Of a stretch of 64,000 nucleotides of DNA, positions 1 to 42,849 are shown in pieces. The notes under the pieces are model-generated. The model was not told the origin of the DNA. It was given only the letters and a program-made list of their open reading frames with translations, and did no database searches. A program made the translations under genes and the position numbers. Each line of letters starts with the position of its first letter. The stretch's first letter is position 1. Source of the stretch: Cristatella mucedo (lineage: Eukaryota; Bryozoa; Phylactolaemata; Cristatellidae); contig WPIO01000027.1 of NCBI GenBank assembly GCA_009760855.2, positions 4,222,501-4,286,500 of the forward strand, read 5' to 3'.

Positions 1-721
1 TTCTTAGACAATAATGACAAGTACACAATATGACAGTTCGGGCAACTGGTCTCTTTGGACCCTGGCGTAATTACACACACTGAATCATGCCACGGCAACC
101 AGACAAAACACAAAGGAATACGAAGACAGGTTTACTGAGGCACCGGGAAAACTGTATCGAAGAAATGCATCTTTTTCTGCAATCCTACCGGTGCATACTC
201 ATTGCAGGCGATGACAGAAGCCAGAATCAAGTTCTCGACTTGTTATTTTTTTGAGGGGACTAATGGCTGTAAACGAAGCAGGTCAGTGTGTTGTGCTATG
301 AGCATGAGCTCGATGCTTTCTGCTCACCACATGATGCAGATCCACATGATGCAGATCAAGGCTGGTTATATGCAACGTTTATTGTGGCTGTGCCTGTTTG
401 TTGAGTTAAATGGCCATTCCGGATATGCTGTGATTTTGTCTTTCTCTCCAGGCGTTGGCCGGCAGGTCAAACTTGTTGCAGCTGTTCACACTAAACTGAT
501 CGGTGGTTGTTTTGTGTTTTTTACGTCGACCTGCACAGTTCCTGGCCAATCTAGTTAAGACCTTTGCTCATTGTAATAGACCTGACAGCTAGTGGTTTAG
601 GAGTCATTGGGTGGTAGCACAAAGGTAGTGAATGTGCCGGTCGAAGCATACTGACCACAGACCACTCATTGCCTCGTGGAGAGCAGGCAGCATTGCTTGA
701 CAGCCGCTGCATTTTTTTCAG
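1..721. other. 5' flank / GTF2H3 intron, no exon recognised
   Basis: This stretch lies upstream of the first GTF2H3 exon I can recognise. That exon begins in mid-codon, so this is probably an intron. I looked for the N-terminal von Willebrand A-type part of p34 and did not find it, so the earlier exons probably lie left of the window. The open frames here have no recognisable domain. The end of the stretch is a pyrimidine tract and AG that serve the exon at 722. Confidence 0.5.
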
Positions 722-32257
<31,536 letters not shown>

Positions 32258-32329
32258 ACCTTAGATCAAAGTGAGGCTTTTGTATTTACTTATGGTTTTA
32301 GAGTATAGGTAAAGACAGTGTCGTTATTT

Positions 32330-32335
32330 AATAAA
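32330..32335 (+). terminator. Polyadenylation signal AATAAA for GTF2H3
   Basis: A perfect AATAAA lies 73 bp after the GTF2H3 stop codon, which implies a short 3' UTR. A T-rich stretch follows, consistent with a cleavage-site downstream element. Confidence 0.7.
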
Positions 32336-33877
32336 TCATTATTTATCGCTTTTGTCTTTTCTTTCTTCCTGTTGTGGAAAGAGTACTTTTATTTACCAAA
32401 TAATTCTATAGGCTGAACTGCTCTATGTTTCTGGCGAGAATAGCTGCTGGACGACATACGAGGCCATGCTGAATCCAATCAAATCACTGCTGACTTGGCC
32501 TGCCCATCAGCCAAAAGGAGAATGATAACTAGAGTGTACTCGAAAGAGATCGCGAGTACGAGTCAATTAAAAATATAAAGCACCTTTAAGCTTCAAAAAG
32601 GCTTAGCCATGATGACTCACAGACCGTCACATAGATCCGACTACCCAGTTATACTCTGCCATTTGTATTTGTTCTACTGAGATAATTTCCCGGCATTCAG
32701 ATACATTATTAAATAACGCAACTTACAGCTAGACCGTCCCTATTTCAAGTAACTAAATAGCGATGCTTAAGAGTCCGACCGTCACACGATCATAATTCAA
32801 TAACACGATCCAATTTTAACTACGATGCTTTTCATTTTAGCATTTGCAAATTAGTAAATTATTTCTGATAATACTCGTCATAGTTGTACCGTCGTATTAG
32901 TCTATAAATTCCGCAACGGGCACAAAATAAGCACGACGCCAGCTACTTGTTTTTACGGACTTGCTCCCTCTTTAAATTACATAAGTTTATCATAATAAAT
33001 TTATATAAATAAAATTATTTTCTGTGCACTTAAAAGTATTCTGATTGGAAAGGCACTTTATCTTCGTCTATCATTATTTCCCTTTCGGCGAGACCTGAAG
33101 CCTCCATTCCGAAGACACCTCCGGAAGCCTCTTTAGACCCACCCGCCCGATGACAAATTTGAGCATAAATTCAGATAGCCTTGAACTTGCCGGTGCAAGT
33201 ACGTCTGGCGCTTGACCGGCATCGCCGTTGGACATGTCTGAGAAATAATGATTTCAGAAACTGAACATACGATTACCCGTGTTAAAAACTATTGATAGCC
33301 CCCTCTGAAAAACCGCAAGTGCACGCCGAAGGGCCACCAAGCTAGTGGACTGTTTCGCCCCACGTGAGAGAAATCTTCGGATCTAACTTTTTCGTGGAAC
33401 AAAAACCAGTTCACCGCGAGGTCTCGCTTCGTGACGTCTCTAGAGTGACTCTAAGAGCTGCCGGGTGTTCTCTTCCTGGAAGACCGAAAACCACCTGAAA
33501 AGAGCGTCCAGATGAGGTGACGGGGGATATTTTTGGCAATGGGCGATTAGTCAGCTGTAATTTCGGTTTGAAGCAGCAACGACCGCCCCTTTACCCTATA
33601 GTATGGGGTGCTTATGACCTCACACCCCACCCACTACCTTCGAATGGATGGGAGATTAGAAGTGCAGCTTGTTGGGGTCGACGCTCCTTCTGTCAGATCC
33701 TTAAGTGGGGGCTTTAGAATGCTACTTAGCCCCCCCCCCCCACCCGGACGACATACCGATCTGGGGCCAAAATGTATTACGGACCATGCCTTTTGCTTCT
33801 GGGTAGGGATTCCCATGCTTTTGGCCTACGCCTTCATTGTCTGCTGAAGGTGCAAGTCCTAGCGCATCGGTCGGTGT

Positions 33878-34040
33878 GCCGTGATGGCGCACTAGGTAAG
33901 GCGGTTGCTTTCACGACCTCGGTCCCGATGTCGTGGGTTCGATTCCTTCAGTGGGCGATTCTTTATCGCCCCTGCAAGCGGTGGTGATAGCCATAAAGGC
34001 TCTTCTGTCGCTATACAAAAAGCTGTCTAACCAGCTAGGA
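33878..34040 (+). mobile_element. tRNA-derived SINE, family A
   Basis: A-box-like TGGCGCACTAGG at 33885-33896 and B box GGTTCGATTCC at 33936-33946 form a pol III promoter. A body follows with GGGCGATTCTTTATCGCCCC, then GGTGGTGATAGCC and TCTTCTGTCGCTATACAAAA. Although tRNA-like at its 5' end, it is one of several dispersed copies, so it is not a tRNA gene. Confidence 0.85.
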
Positions 34041-34059
34041 TTTATTTCTTAATTTTGCA

Positions 34060-34136
34060 ACTCCATATACATTATTCCTGAGATATACTCCATATACATT
34101 ATTCCTGAGATATACTCCATATACATTATTCCTGCT
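34060..34136. repeat. 27-bp tandem repeat, three copies
   Basis: CTCCATATACATTATTCCTG begins at 34061, 34088 and 34115, an exact 27-bp period. It adjoins the 3' end of the family A SINE. Confidence 0.9.
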
Positions 34137-34234
34137 ACGAACTCCTCTATGGTCACTTTTTACTTAAAGCACAGAATTGATTTTTCCCACCTGATATCAA
34201 TGGATTGAAAGCTATATATGCGGACACTCGAAAT

Positions 34235-34348
34235 GATACCGAGCTGGTTTGGTCCAGCGGCAAAGTGCTCGCCCGACTAAGGTCGTGGGCTCGAGCCCGG
34301 AGGCATATGTGAAGCGAGATTAAATTCTCTTGTGGCGCTATACAAATG

Positions 34349-34382
<34 letters not shown>
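34235..34382 (+). mobile_element. tRNA-derived SINE, family B
   Basis: The head contains CTGGTTTGGTCCAGCGG and the B box GGGCTCGAGCCC. The tail reads GTGAAGCGAGATTAAATTCT and GTGGCGCTATACAAATGAAT before an AT run at 34350-34381. The tail is a shortened version of the LINE 3' hairpin. Confidence 0.75.
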
Positions 34383-34386
<4 letters not shown>

Positions 34387-35388
34387 GACCAATGCACGAA
34401 GCACACGAAAAACTAGCACTATTCCGAGTTGCAATCAAACGATGTGCACCAGAGGCAGCCTGCACAAGCCTTTCTTATTTATTTCGCCATGCCTACACAC
34501 CAAATAGTTTATTTAGGTTTGATAGTTTTGTGGCCTCTTTTCATTAAAAAAAAATAAAACTCTCCCCTTCCCGTCATCACCCGAGCCTCTTCTTCACTGC
34601 ATTACCCTCGAGCTGCCAGCCTAAATAAATGACCAGCTCGTCTTGGGCCATTAAGCACTGACATGATTGAATAATCCCTCGTAAACTTTAATATTTATCT
34701 GAGTTACGGGGGACTAACACTTAAAATATTTCAATTAGTTTCTGCCCATCAGGATTATGATACTCCAACTGTAATACGAACCCTGAAGGTCTCCGCCTAA
34801 ATCTAATAGGCTGCTAAAGCTTCTCCCTTCGTACCGGAAAGGAAATATCCGAACTGCTAGCAAGTTCCTCGGATAACATAATTGTCATGCAACTTGACAG
34901 GGGTGGTATATTCAAGCGACGACAAGTATCGGTAATATAGAGCACCTTACAAACACGAACAACTCGGTAGACGACGAGGAGGATCATTAACCTTCTGTAG
35001 CCATCGCTCGGCTTTTGCATTAAAAGAAGGGGCTAACAGAAAATAGAAAGCATGCACACATACGGCACAAGGAGCGAAGGCCTGATTTTTAACTTACGGT
35101 TCCGGAAACTGCCAGGAGCAATTCATTCAATGAGCTTTTTCTGCTACTCCATGATACAGATGCGACTAATAATGTTGACGAACAAAATGAATTGCATACA
35201 AACATTTCGCATCGTCTGTCCTTAGGCCAACCACGAGAAAATGTAGAGCGCCTGAGGTATATGAAGCGATCGATTGCACTAAAGATGAGCAGAAGCTCAT
35301 TGTACAGAGAAGCTGCTATGGCGATATCGATACACTTGGTCCGAGAGTAAACCCTAAAACTTCGAATTGGCATATAATGAGCAACCTC

Positions 35389-36295
35389 TTACGATCGGCT
35401 AATCATGCTTGTTTCCTTTTCTTTGGATTTTTCGAGCATACTATTGTAGTACTGCAGCTTGGACAGAAGGACGATAGCCTCTTGCAGCCTTCCTTCATCC
35501 AATGCCTGGCCAGCTAGCTTACAAAAGTTGTCGGCTACTGCTTGATTGTTCCTTCGAAGTTGGGCCAGGGATGTGGCATCGCTGCACTCTGACAGCTCTT
35601 CATTTGCAGCCAACACATCGGTGAGAAATTGGGCGTCATTCGGAAGTTCGGTCTCCTCGATATGAATCCCGTAAAGCGACAATATGTACACGCCTCGCGA
35701 AATGGGCTTCAGCAGAGTGTCGTATGCCTTGTTAACCAGAGCCGACTGTGCCTCTGCAAGACGTTTGTCTTCCTAAAACAGCGACGACGGTTAGACACAT
35801 AAGACTGGAAAAAATAAGCCCTGATGCCGGAGCAATCACACTTACCGTTAGTACAGTTGCGTGTTTGTCAGGGTGTAGCACCGATTGGAGCCGTCTGTAC
35901 CTGGTGGACAAACCCTGCAAGTCGATGTTAAATTTTCTGGGAAAATCGAATACAGCAAAGTAGTCCAAGTCTTTTTTCACCGGCTGAACAGCCTTGCAAG
36001 AAGGGCAAACGAACATTTCGTTGTGAGCTACTCCGCATTTATGGCAATGCGTGGCGAGGCGGCCAGTCGCGGGGTCGGCGGCGCCTTCCCTAGACGCAGC
36101 TGCAGCTGCTGCTCGACGCTGGTCTATCGCCATAGTCCAGTTTCCAGTACTGTGACGCGCTGAATTCAAAAGAAGGCTGCTAAAAAGCCTCGTTATCCTT
36201 TTATGAGACGGTTCACTCATGTTCAGCACATTACTTGCTTTACGCAGCCCGGCGACCGCGCGGTAGTACACCGACACCTTGCCCACCGCAGCCAT
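35389..36295 (-). CDS. HSCB: Iron-sulfur cluster co-chaperone HscB (HSC20), complete, two exons
   Basis: HscB is a mitochondrial J-protein. It binds ISCU, stimulates the Hsp70 HSPA9 and so passes new Fe-S clusters to target proteins. Exon 1 is 36295-35846 and exon 2 is 35772-35389. The 73-bp intron (35773-35845) has a GTAAGT donor and TTTTAG acceptor and lies on a codon boundary. The 277-residue product has a basic N terminus suited to mitochondrial import, then a metal-binding pair CHKC (84-87) and CPSC (97-100) typical of animal HscB. The J domain follows (DYFAVFDFPRKF, HPD at 141-143, EAQSALVNKAYDTLL, SRGVYILSLYG), then the C-terminal helical ISCU-binding domain. It is slightly longer than the 235-residue human protein, mainly before the cysteine pair. 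Met1 was chosen because it gives the presequence; Met26 is an alternative start. No lesions seen. Confidence 0.96.
35773..35845 (-). other. HSCB intron, 73 bp
   Basis: It joins HATVLT to EDKRLAEAQS inside the J domain just after the HPD loop. It is far shorter than most GTF2H3 introns and free of repeats. Confidence 0.93.
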
Positions 36296-36430
36296 GTCGG
36301 GTCAAGGTCAAGTGAAAGCGCGGAGGCGCTTACAGCTGACGTTGCTGAGGTCGAGGTCGTGACTACTTACCGTTAATCGGTGAGACAACTAGAAACATAG
36401 GTAAACTCAGTGGTCGCCTCCTGAAGAATT
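36296..36430 (-). promoter_or_regulatory. Probable HSCB promoter region
   Basis: This is the sequence immediately upstream of the HSCB start. It is richer in GC and CpG than the surroundings and includes a GACGTT/AACGTC core. No TATA box is visible. Assigned by position only. Confidence 0.4.
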
Positions 36431-36522
36431 CAATGCCGGCGTGCGTTTGTGCTAATTCTTTTATTTCATAGCATTCACGTGCTTAATTTTAAATGCATGC
36501 TGATGAGCACCAGAACACGTAC

Positions 36523-37000
36523 CGTATTTTGACGAGTATTAGTCGCACTTTATCCAATTTGTTTGCAAGAAATAAGCCTGCGACTTATACAATACAAGTC
36601 AATATTTGACAACTGCAAGGAGAACTAGACGAGCCAGTACGAAACATGTTTGTGAATGGGTTTTACACGCTTGGCAGAGCATCAAAACAGAACGTCGTTG
36701 TGACATCATTCAAGAAGATATGAATTTCAAACATGCTGGATAGAACTGAATATGTTGCAATCTATGAGGAAAGTGAAGATTCAGACGTTGACAATATTTC
36801 AGAAGACTATTAAGAAGTTAGCAGTGATACTGGTGACAAGTTTCTTTCTGACTGCGATGATTAAAGCAAACTTATTTTAATACAAAATTAGCTATATATT
36901 CAATAATATTTTTCGATGCAAACTTTTTTCAAAAAATTTTATCCATAAATTTAGGGTGCAGCTTTTACTTGGGTGCGACATACACTCGTAAAATGTAACC
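36523..37000 (+). mobile_element. pogo/Tigger-like DNA transposon remnant
   Basis: The ends are inverted repeats: CCGTATTTTGACGAGTATTA then GTCGCAC at the left, and its approximate complement GTGCGACATACACTCGTAAA at the right. The interior keeps broken text of a pogo-type transposase C terminus: VNGFYTLGRAS, TSFKK, then ISNMLDRTEYVAIYEESED and an acidic tail with stops. About 480 bp; internally deleted and inactive. Confidence 0.7.
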
Positions 37001-37498
37001 GCGAAGGTGTTCGTCTCCCGGTTCTCTACAAGCGGACCGTGTAATGCAGCGCTGCAGCGTGGTTAAAAACACAATCGGCCATTACTGGGTGCCGAAAGCA
37101 ACAGTTTATTGTGGACCTGTTCCTAATGGTTACGCGATGGCGCAAGCGCTTTACGCAGCGCGAACTGGACTGGCGGAGTTAACTACGCGAACTCCCGAAG
37201 CCGAGTATAATAAACAACCCTTCGCGTTAACGCGGTGCGCACCGGACCAACAGAGTTAACTACGCGAACTCCCGAAGCCCGACTACAATACGTTACCCTA
37301 GGCCCGCGTCGCTAGCTATGGCCCCGACCCTGAAGGCCACAGCACCCAAGATACGAACAGCAAACTGAGTAGCCGGCAGAACACAGCCGGGCAGTCTAAG
37401 TTGCCATTAGCTGTCCGTCGCCGTAGGTTCGACTCTCGAGGCGCAGTATCGCATCGACTACCGAAGCTGCAGCCCCGAGCTCTTCAGTCGTCCCGTGT

Positions 37499-37542
<44 letters not shown>

Positions 37543-38158
37543 CTTTTGAGTTCGAGCGTAGCTGCTACTTTTTCGGACCCCAGCTCTTGTTGTCCGTATT
37601 CAGGCCTATTTGCTTCCACCTGTAATTTATTGAATGGCTCCTGCGCCAGCTTGCCGTCCTTTCGCCCTTTGGATTGCAGTAGTCGGTTCACATCCTGGCC
37701 GCTCTTTGTCTGAACAAAGCTCCATTCTAATCTGAGCGGATCTGCTGTCAGACTGACACCTCGCTCCCTCCCGGTTAACTAATGTGTCCCGTACCCAATT
37801 CTACTTGGCTAGTCCACCGGCTACGGGTTGCACTAGGTGCCCTAGTCAGACCCACTAAAGCTAGGGTTAGTATCGCAGTTAGCCTGCCTGAGAGCTGCCG
37901 TAGTAAAAAAATACTATAGTATTTGTTGCTAAAATTGATTCGCCCTTCGCCGATCAGTCGACTAAGAAACGATTGATGAAGATGATGAGCGAGATGACGT
38001 TTATGATTTTTCGCTGCTTTAATGGGAGCAAAAATAGCATCGATGCTGTGATATTCTGAGTCTTGACCGGGGTCTTGGCCCAGGGATAAGGGCTGTGTAC
38101 TTTTAAAGACCCGGTTATGGTATTGAGTCCTGAAGCAGGCGAATAATAGTTAGAATAC
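37001..38158. other. GC-richer intergenic stretch, no gene recognised
   Basis: It holds a 77-bp period duplication (a 27-bp block identical at 37176-37202 and 37253-37279) and a (TC)n run at 37502-37538. An isolated B-box-like GGTTCGACTCTCG near 37426 has no convincing A box. The open frames here have no recognisable domain. Confidence 0.55.
37502..37538. repeat. (TC)n microsatellite, ~37 bp
   Basis: Pure CT run. The serine/leucine frames through it are repeat artefacts. Confidence 0.95.
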
Positions 38159-38159
38159 A

Positions 38160-38460
38160 TTTGCTACAGCACCCTCAGAGGACTCAATCGTTTTCTAGGC
38201 ACTTAAAATATGCTGCAAAGGAAGAACTGTCGAATAGTTAGTGGTTGCACGCTCAATGACAACAGGCATAGCACGGTTAGAGGTGACATGCACATGGTCA
38301 GCATGAAACTATGCTTAGCAGCAGCATGCAGTGTCAACACGAATTAGCACACAAGGGAAGCATGGACCCACTAAATGCCAAGATAAATAAAAAGCGTTTT
38401 TAGATTTTTTAAATGTCGTCAAGTCAGAGGGCGTCATGACGTTAGTCAAGAGGCTTTGGA
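38160..38460 (-). mobile_element. L2/CR1-like LINE, 3' end
   Basis: It starts with the reversed hairpin (CAGCACCCTCAGAGGACTCA, then CTAGGCACTT) and the reversed 3' UTR. It stops after AAGAGGCTTTGGAAACATA, where another LINE copy in the same orientation begins. Confidence 0.75.
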
Positions 38461-38463
38461 AAC

Positions 38464-39540
38464 ATAATAATAATAACAATGCACTTGATAAAGCGCCCTC
38501 AGAGAACCCAATCTCTCTCTCTCTCTCTAGGCGCTTTACATTTGCTGCAGAGGAAATGCGATCGAATAGTGAGTGGTATCATGCTTGATAAACAACATTA
38601 ATAACATGATCAGAGGTGACATGCACAGGGTCAGCATGCAAGTGTGGTTAGTAGTAGCATGCAGTGTCAGCATGCATAGGCACATAAAGGTCGAATCACA
38701 GGAACCCACTAAATGCTGTCCTAAATAGGTGCATTTCTAATTTCGTTTTAAATATGGTCAAGTCAGGGAATGTTGTGATGTAAGTCGGGAGTGGGTTCCA
38801 GGCTTTGGGAGCCTACAAACTAAATTCACGGTCTCCAAAGGATTTGAGGTTCGCAGGAGGTATGCATGTTAGATTCCGAAAAACTGGTGGTATCATGCTT
38901 AGCATGGTGGGGGAATAGATCTGATAGGTAGGCTGGAGCCAAATAATGAAGGGACCTAAAAGTGAGCGACAAAATCTTGAAATCGATCCGTTGCATGACT
39001 AGTAGCCAGTGCAAGTCGGTGAGAAGTGGTGGGATTTGGCAGCTTTGATGCTCACGACAGACAAGTCTAGCTGCAGAGTTTTGCACCGGCTGTAAGAGCT
39101 TGACTGTACATGCCGGTAGGTCAGCAAGCAGTGAGTTACAAAAGCCAAGACGGAATGTCACAAATGCATGGACCAACTTAGATGTGGTGTCCTTATCTAA
39201 ACAAGCCCGAATTTTAACAATTTGTATTTAAAAGTGGGCAGACTTTATTGTCGTCTAACAAAAAGTCACTTTGAAACATGACACCTAGATTTCGTGTATA
39301 TTCAACAGGAGATATGTTGGCTGAGCTAATTTTGAGCATTGGCTTTTCCAATCACACTTAGTTTGCCCATAACTAGTAATTAGTTGTATCATCATTCAAT
39401 TTAAGAAAATTTGCTGCCATCCATCTGCAGATGTCATCAATACATGCAGCAAGGAAGTTGAGAGAATTCGACATGCTGGAGGGCTGGGAGTGATCAAAGC
39501 AAAGGTACAACTGAGTGTCATCTGGATAGAAGTGAAAGCC
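38464..39540 (-). mobile_element. L2/CR1-like LINE, RT C-terminal half and 3' end
   Basis: The tail AATAATAATAAC is followed by the reversed hairpin, whose loop side is expanded to a (CT)n run at 38511-38529. A minus-strand frame at 38826-39176 keeps the C-terminal text (LQPVQNSAARLVCRE, LTDLHWLLVMQRIDFK, AYLSDLFP). It extends to the FHFYPDD-type region near 39540, with several frame breaks. Confidence 0.8.
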
Positions 39541-39984
39541 TAGATCGCATGCGAACTAAAGGCATGGTCTTTAAAGGATTTTTCAAGTCCATGAGAGATG
39601 AAGCTGTAAGATTTGATTACGAAAAGCCGGTGGAAAGATGCCAAGCCTGCTGGGGATATTAATATAAAAAAAAGATAAGCTCCACGAAGACGTTCGTAGG
39701 AGGGAGTTCCAGGCTTTGGCACCTATCATATATTTATTATAGGTCTGACGGATGTAACTGTTAGCTTCCTGCTTCACTACCCCAGCTCCCTACACAAATG
39801 AGTCGGCTGCCAATCACTCAAGTCAAAACGCTTGAGAAGCATTAAGAGCAGCCTCGACAGGATGCAGAAGGGCATTCGTTCAATTACCTAAAACAAAATC
39901 ACTTAGCTTGCGAAGGAGAAAGCACCATTATTTATTGTCCTCATTAAGTACAGCAGGCTTAATTAAATAAAACAAAGAAAATGT
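39541..39984. other. Intergenic, downstream of TONSL
   Basis: The left part (39541-39720) still shows scattered LINE-like words such as GAGTTCCAGGCTTTGGCACC. A minus-strand poly(A) signal lies at 39931-39936. No gene recognised. Confidence 0.5.
39931..39936 (-). terminator. Candidate polyadenylation signal for TONSL
   Basis: TTTATT on the plus strand reads AATAAA on the minus strand, about 380 bp after the TONSL stop. It lies beyond the duplicated 3' segment. Confidence 0.45.
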
Positions 39985-39985
39985 C

Positions 39986-40323
39986 GGTAGCTCATTTCGA
40001 GCATTAAGAGTGTAACTTAGCTAAAAAAATAAACCAACCACAATAATGTGCCATCGGTTGCATGAGTGGATCAGAACAGGTCATGTGCTCATGTGGTGCA
40101 CTGCACCCTAAGGCAACAGCCGCATGCCGGTCGGTCAAAAAACATTGGTAGTTCATTGCAAACATTAAATTCGTATCTTAACTAAAAAAATAAACCAATC
40201 GAAATAATGCGCCATCCACTGCATGAGTGGATCAGAACAGGTCATGTGCTCAAGGGGAGCACTGCCTCCTAAGGCGACCTCGAACAGCAGCATGTTGCTA
40301 AGCACCAGTCGGTCAAAAAGGCA
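39986..40323. repeat. Tandem duplication of ~161 bp at the TONSL 3' end
   Basis: Copy 1 starts near 39986 and copy 2 near 40147. Shared blocks include GCATGAGTGGATCAGAACAG, AGGTCATGTGCTCA and GTCGGTCAAAAA. The second copy contains the TONSL stop codon (TCA on the plus strand at 40313-40315), so the first is a duplicate of the last codons plus 3' UTR, placed downstream. Confidence 0.85.
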
Positions 40324-42849
40324 GTTGACTCTCCATGTCCTTGGCAGGCACAAACGAGAGCTCAAGCATGTCTCCGGTCCACTTGCAGACGGCCCTGAAC
40401 GTCCAGCGGTTCCTCCAGGCACGTATGAGGCTCGCGAGGCGGCCTGGCCGGGCAGCCAGCGCCCTGCGGCACCAGCGGGCCGGGCCAATCGAGAGGCTCT
40501 CCAGCTGAAGCTTGTTGCCCAGCTTCTCCGCGAGAGCCTTAAGCAGGTCGGCCATGTCGGCTTGGGCAGCTCCAACACTCGGCAGCTCCACAGGCGCAGC
40601 ACCGGGAGCGGCGACAAAGCAGCCGAGCTCGCACCACGACACGTCGAGCGTTTGGAGCCTCGGGCTGAGCGCAAGCAGCAGGTCGTGCACATCGCTGGCC
40701 ACGAGCCGCGGGTTGCTCCTCAGTGACAGGTGCGTCAGCTGCATGCCGTTCGCAGCCAGCAGCCGCAGCTCACGTGCCTCAGCCGGCCCGATATCGCACT
40801 CGGCCAGGCTGAGCCAGATGAGCTTCGGGGCGTAGCGGCGCTGCACCAGGTAGTGCAGCGCCCCGACCAAGGGACCTTTGTCGTCGTCGTCAGCCTCGGC
40901 TACCGTCGTCCGGCAGCCGGTCAAATCCAGATGGGTAATTTCGCTACCGTAAAGCACGTCTTTGAAAATGGTAGCCAAACCGACGGATCCTATGCTATTG
41001 TTAGCCACGCTGAGGTTATAGAGGCTCCTGTTATTTCTAATGCCAACACACAAAGGCCCGTCACTGAAGAGGGTGCTTGCACCCAGGCCGCAGGAGGTTA
41101 TCCGCAGGTCGATCAGGCTGGACAGGCTGGTGAGCAGCATCGCCAGGTGCTCGACGGAGGCGTCACCGAACGGGTTGTCGCTCAAGTCCAGCTGCACCAG
41201 CGAGCCCAGCAGCTTGGGCGGCATCTCCCCAGCCGCCCCTGCGATCGCTCGGTCGGCGAATGGAGCGACCAGGTGTGCCAGTCCGGCGCTGGTGATCTCG
41301 TTCATAGACAGGTTGAGGTTGCTCAGGTTGACGAGCCGAACGAGGGCACGGACGAGCAGCCACAAGCCTCGGTCACCGAGGCGGCTCGAGGACAGGTCGA
41401 TGTTGGTAAGCACGGGCGTGGAGAATGCGGAGTCGATGCAGCGGATGATCAGTGAGCTGACGAATGGCGACGGCACGCTCGCGAACGGCAGCACCAAGAA
41501 GTTGTGCTTGTCAGCCAGCCTCAGCATCTCGCACATACTTGCATCGACCTCGACGTGAGCTTCGAGGCACAATGACCTGTAGCGGCAGGCGAACGTGTGC
41601 AAGTGCGTCTTGAGAGCCGACGGCAGGATGGCAATGACGCAGTTCTTCTCCTCCAGCAGCTCCGAGTATACAAGCTCGTCGAGACGCAGCCGGTGACCGT
41701 CGACTCGGTAGAGGCTAACGTCTTGCGGACTGACGAACTCACCACTCTCTGCTGCGTACTTCCGGCAGACGTCGGCAACGAATCCACGTACCGTACCATA
41801 CTTGGATAGTGCAACCACCATTCGCAAGCGCCCGATATACACAAGTGCTGTGCTTGCGCGTCCTGATACGAGCCGCCTTGGCCGAATGTTGGTTGGCACG
41901 GGGATCGAATCGCTGCCAACGTCGCAGCATCTGTGCAACTCCGGGAGAATCGAGATGGTCAGGCTCGATACGTTGAAGCACCCTGCTGCTCGTGGAGTTG
42001 CCGCTCGTGGAGTTTTCGCTCGTGGGATTGCAGCTCGTAGAATTGCCGCTCGTGGAGTTGCAGCGCCGGTGGCAACAACGGAGAACTCCTGATTCAGACG
42101 CCTGGCCAAGCCTGAGCGACCGCGGCCAGGCGTCTGTGGGGCGACCTGGGACGACTCGGCTGCAGGCTCTGCGTCATCCACCCCTTTTGCCTCGGGTGTC
42201 TCCGGTACGGCCAAGACGCCGTCGGGACCCATCACTACCCTCGGAGGTGATGCGTGAGGCGAATCGCTGACACGATTCAGGAGCACCGCCTGCATACCAG
42301 AGATGCCTCTGCCCGGACTTTGCTGCAGCTGCTCTAGCTTCCGCTTTCTAGACGACTGGCTGACAGACTTCTCAGTGTCACCCACGACTTCACACGGAGC
42401 CTCGGCTTCATTGGCTGGCGGCAAGAGTGACCTGCTCACGTCTTCGCGAGACAATTGAACGAGGGGCCGCATGGCTGACTGAGGCACAAGCAGCCGGATG
42501 GGGATAACTCGGCGACCCTGGCCAGCACTGCTGCTGCTCTTGGCGATCTGCTCCGGTGTGGATGGAATGATGTCCTCACTCTCTCCGGAAGACACTTCGA
42601 TCGTTGGTGTACACGGCGGATCGTGCAGCTGAGAATACAGAGGCCCCGGTGAGCTCAAGGCATCGTCCGCTGCCGGTCTTAGTTTGGCGCTTCCGGAGCG
42701 ACCACTGCCCCGCGACTCGCTGGGCAGATCCTGTATCTTCAGCTCCATGTCGTCAAGTGATGATACTTCGGCGGTTCGTCGCGGCTGGTCTGATACGTTG
42801 TCAGCTGTCGCCATCCGCCTGTCGTCAGAGATGCTCAACTTTTTTCTCG
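40313..42849 (-). CDS. TONSL: Tonsoku-like protein (TONSL), large C-terminal exon
   Basis: TONSL works with MMS22L in the nucleus to protect and restart stalled replication forks by homologous recombination, and it reads new histone H4. The exon opens with 2 nt completing a codon, after the acceptor GGTTTCAG at 42850-42857, then 844 codons and a stop. Contents in order are a long disordered, Ser/Pro-rich and charged segment, short RAATP-type pentapeptide repeats (41990-42075), a ubiquitin-like domain (about 41600-41870; RLRMVVALSKYGTVRGFVAD), and about seven leucine-rich repeats (about 40550-41430; LSNLNLSMNEITSAGL, LVQLDLSDNPFGD, LTHLSLRSNP). The UBL-LRR order and the LGDRGL, NPFGD and CGLG motifs fit TONSL. 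The N-terminal TPR and ankyrin repeats are absent from this exon. GC is much higher than in neighbouring DNA. No internal stop or shift. A first Met at about 42811 (MATADN) is possible if the gene is truncated. Confidence 0.88.
41990..42075 (-). repeat. 15-bp coding minisatellite in TONSL
   Basis: About six units resembling GCTCGTGGAGTTGCC on the plus strand encode TPRAAILRAAIPRAKTPRAA on the minus strand, just before the ubiquitin-like domain. The period keeps the frame. Confidence 0.85.

Larger units (their letters stand above)
32258..35388. other. Intergenic region between GTF2H3 and HSCB
   Basis: The two genes converge here. It holds the GTF2H3 poly(A) signal, a C11 run (33730-33740), a family A SINE, a 27-bp triplication, a family B SINE with an AT run, and AT-rich sequence. 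I see nothing recognisable in 32340-33730 or 34480-35388 apart from the presumed HSCB 3' UTR at the right end. Confidence 0.6.

Noticed and set aside
202-558. Open frame as GTF2H3 N-terminal exon
   Set aside because: Text does not resemble the VWA domain, and no donor in phase with the exon at 722 was found.
33878-33955. tRNA gene
   Set aside because: A and B boxes are present, but the same unit with the same 3' body recurs at several places and the clover-leaf arms pair poorly. It is a SINE head.
37396-37450. tRNA-like sequence with GGTTCGACTCTCG
   Set aside because: Only a B-box-like stretch. No convincing A box or acceptor stem pairing.
40730-41558. Long plus-strand open frames opposite TONSL
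   Set aside because: They are shadows of the GC-rich TONSL coding strand. LRR motifs are clear only on the minus strand.
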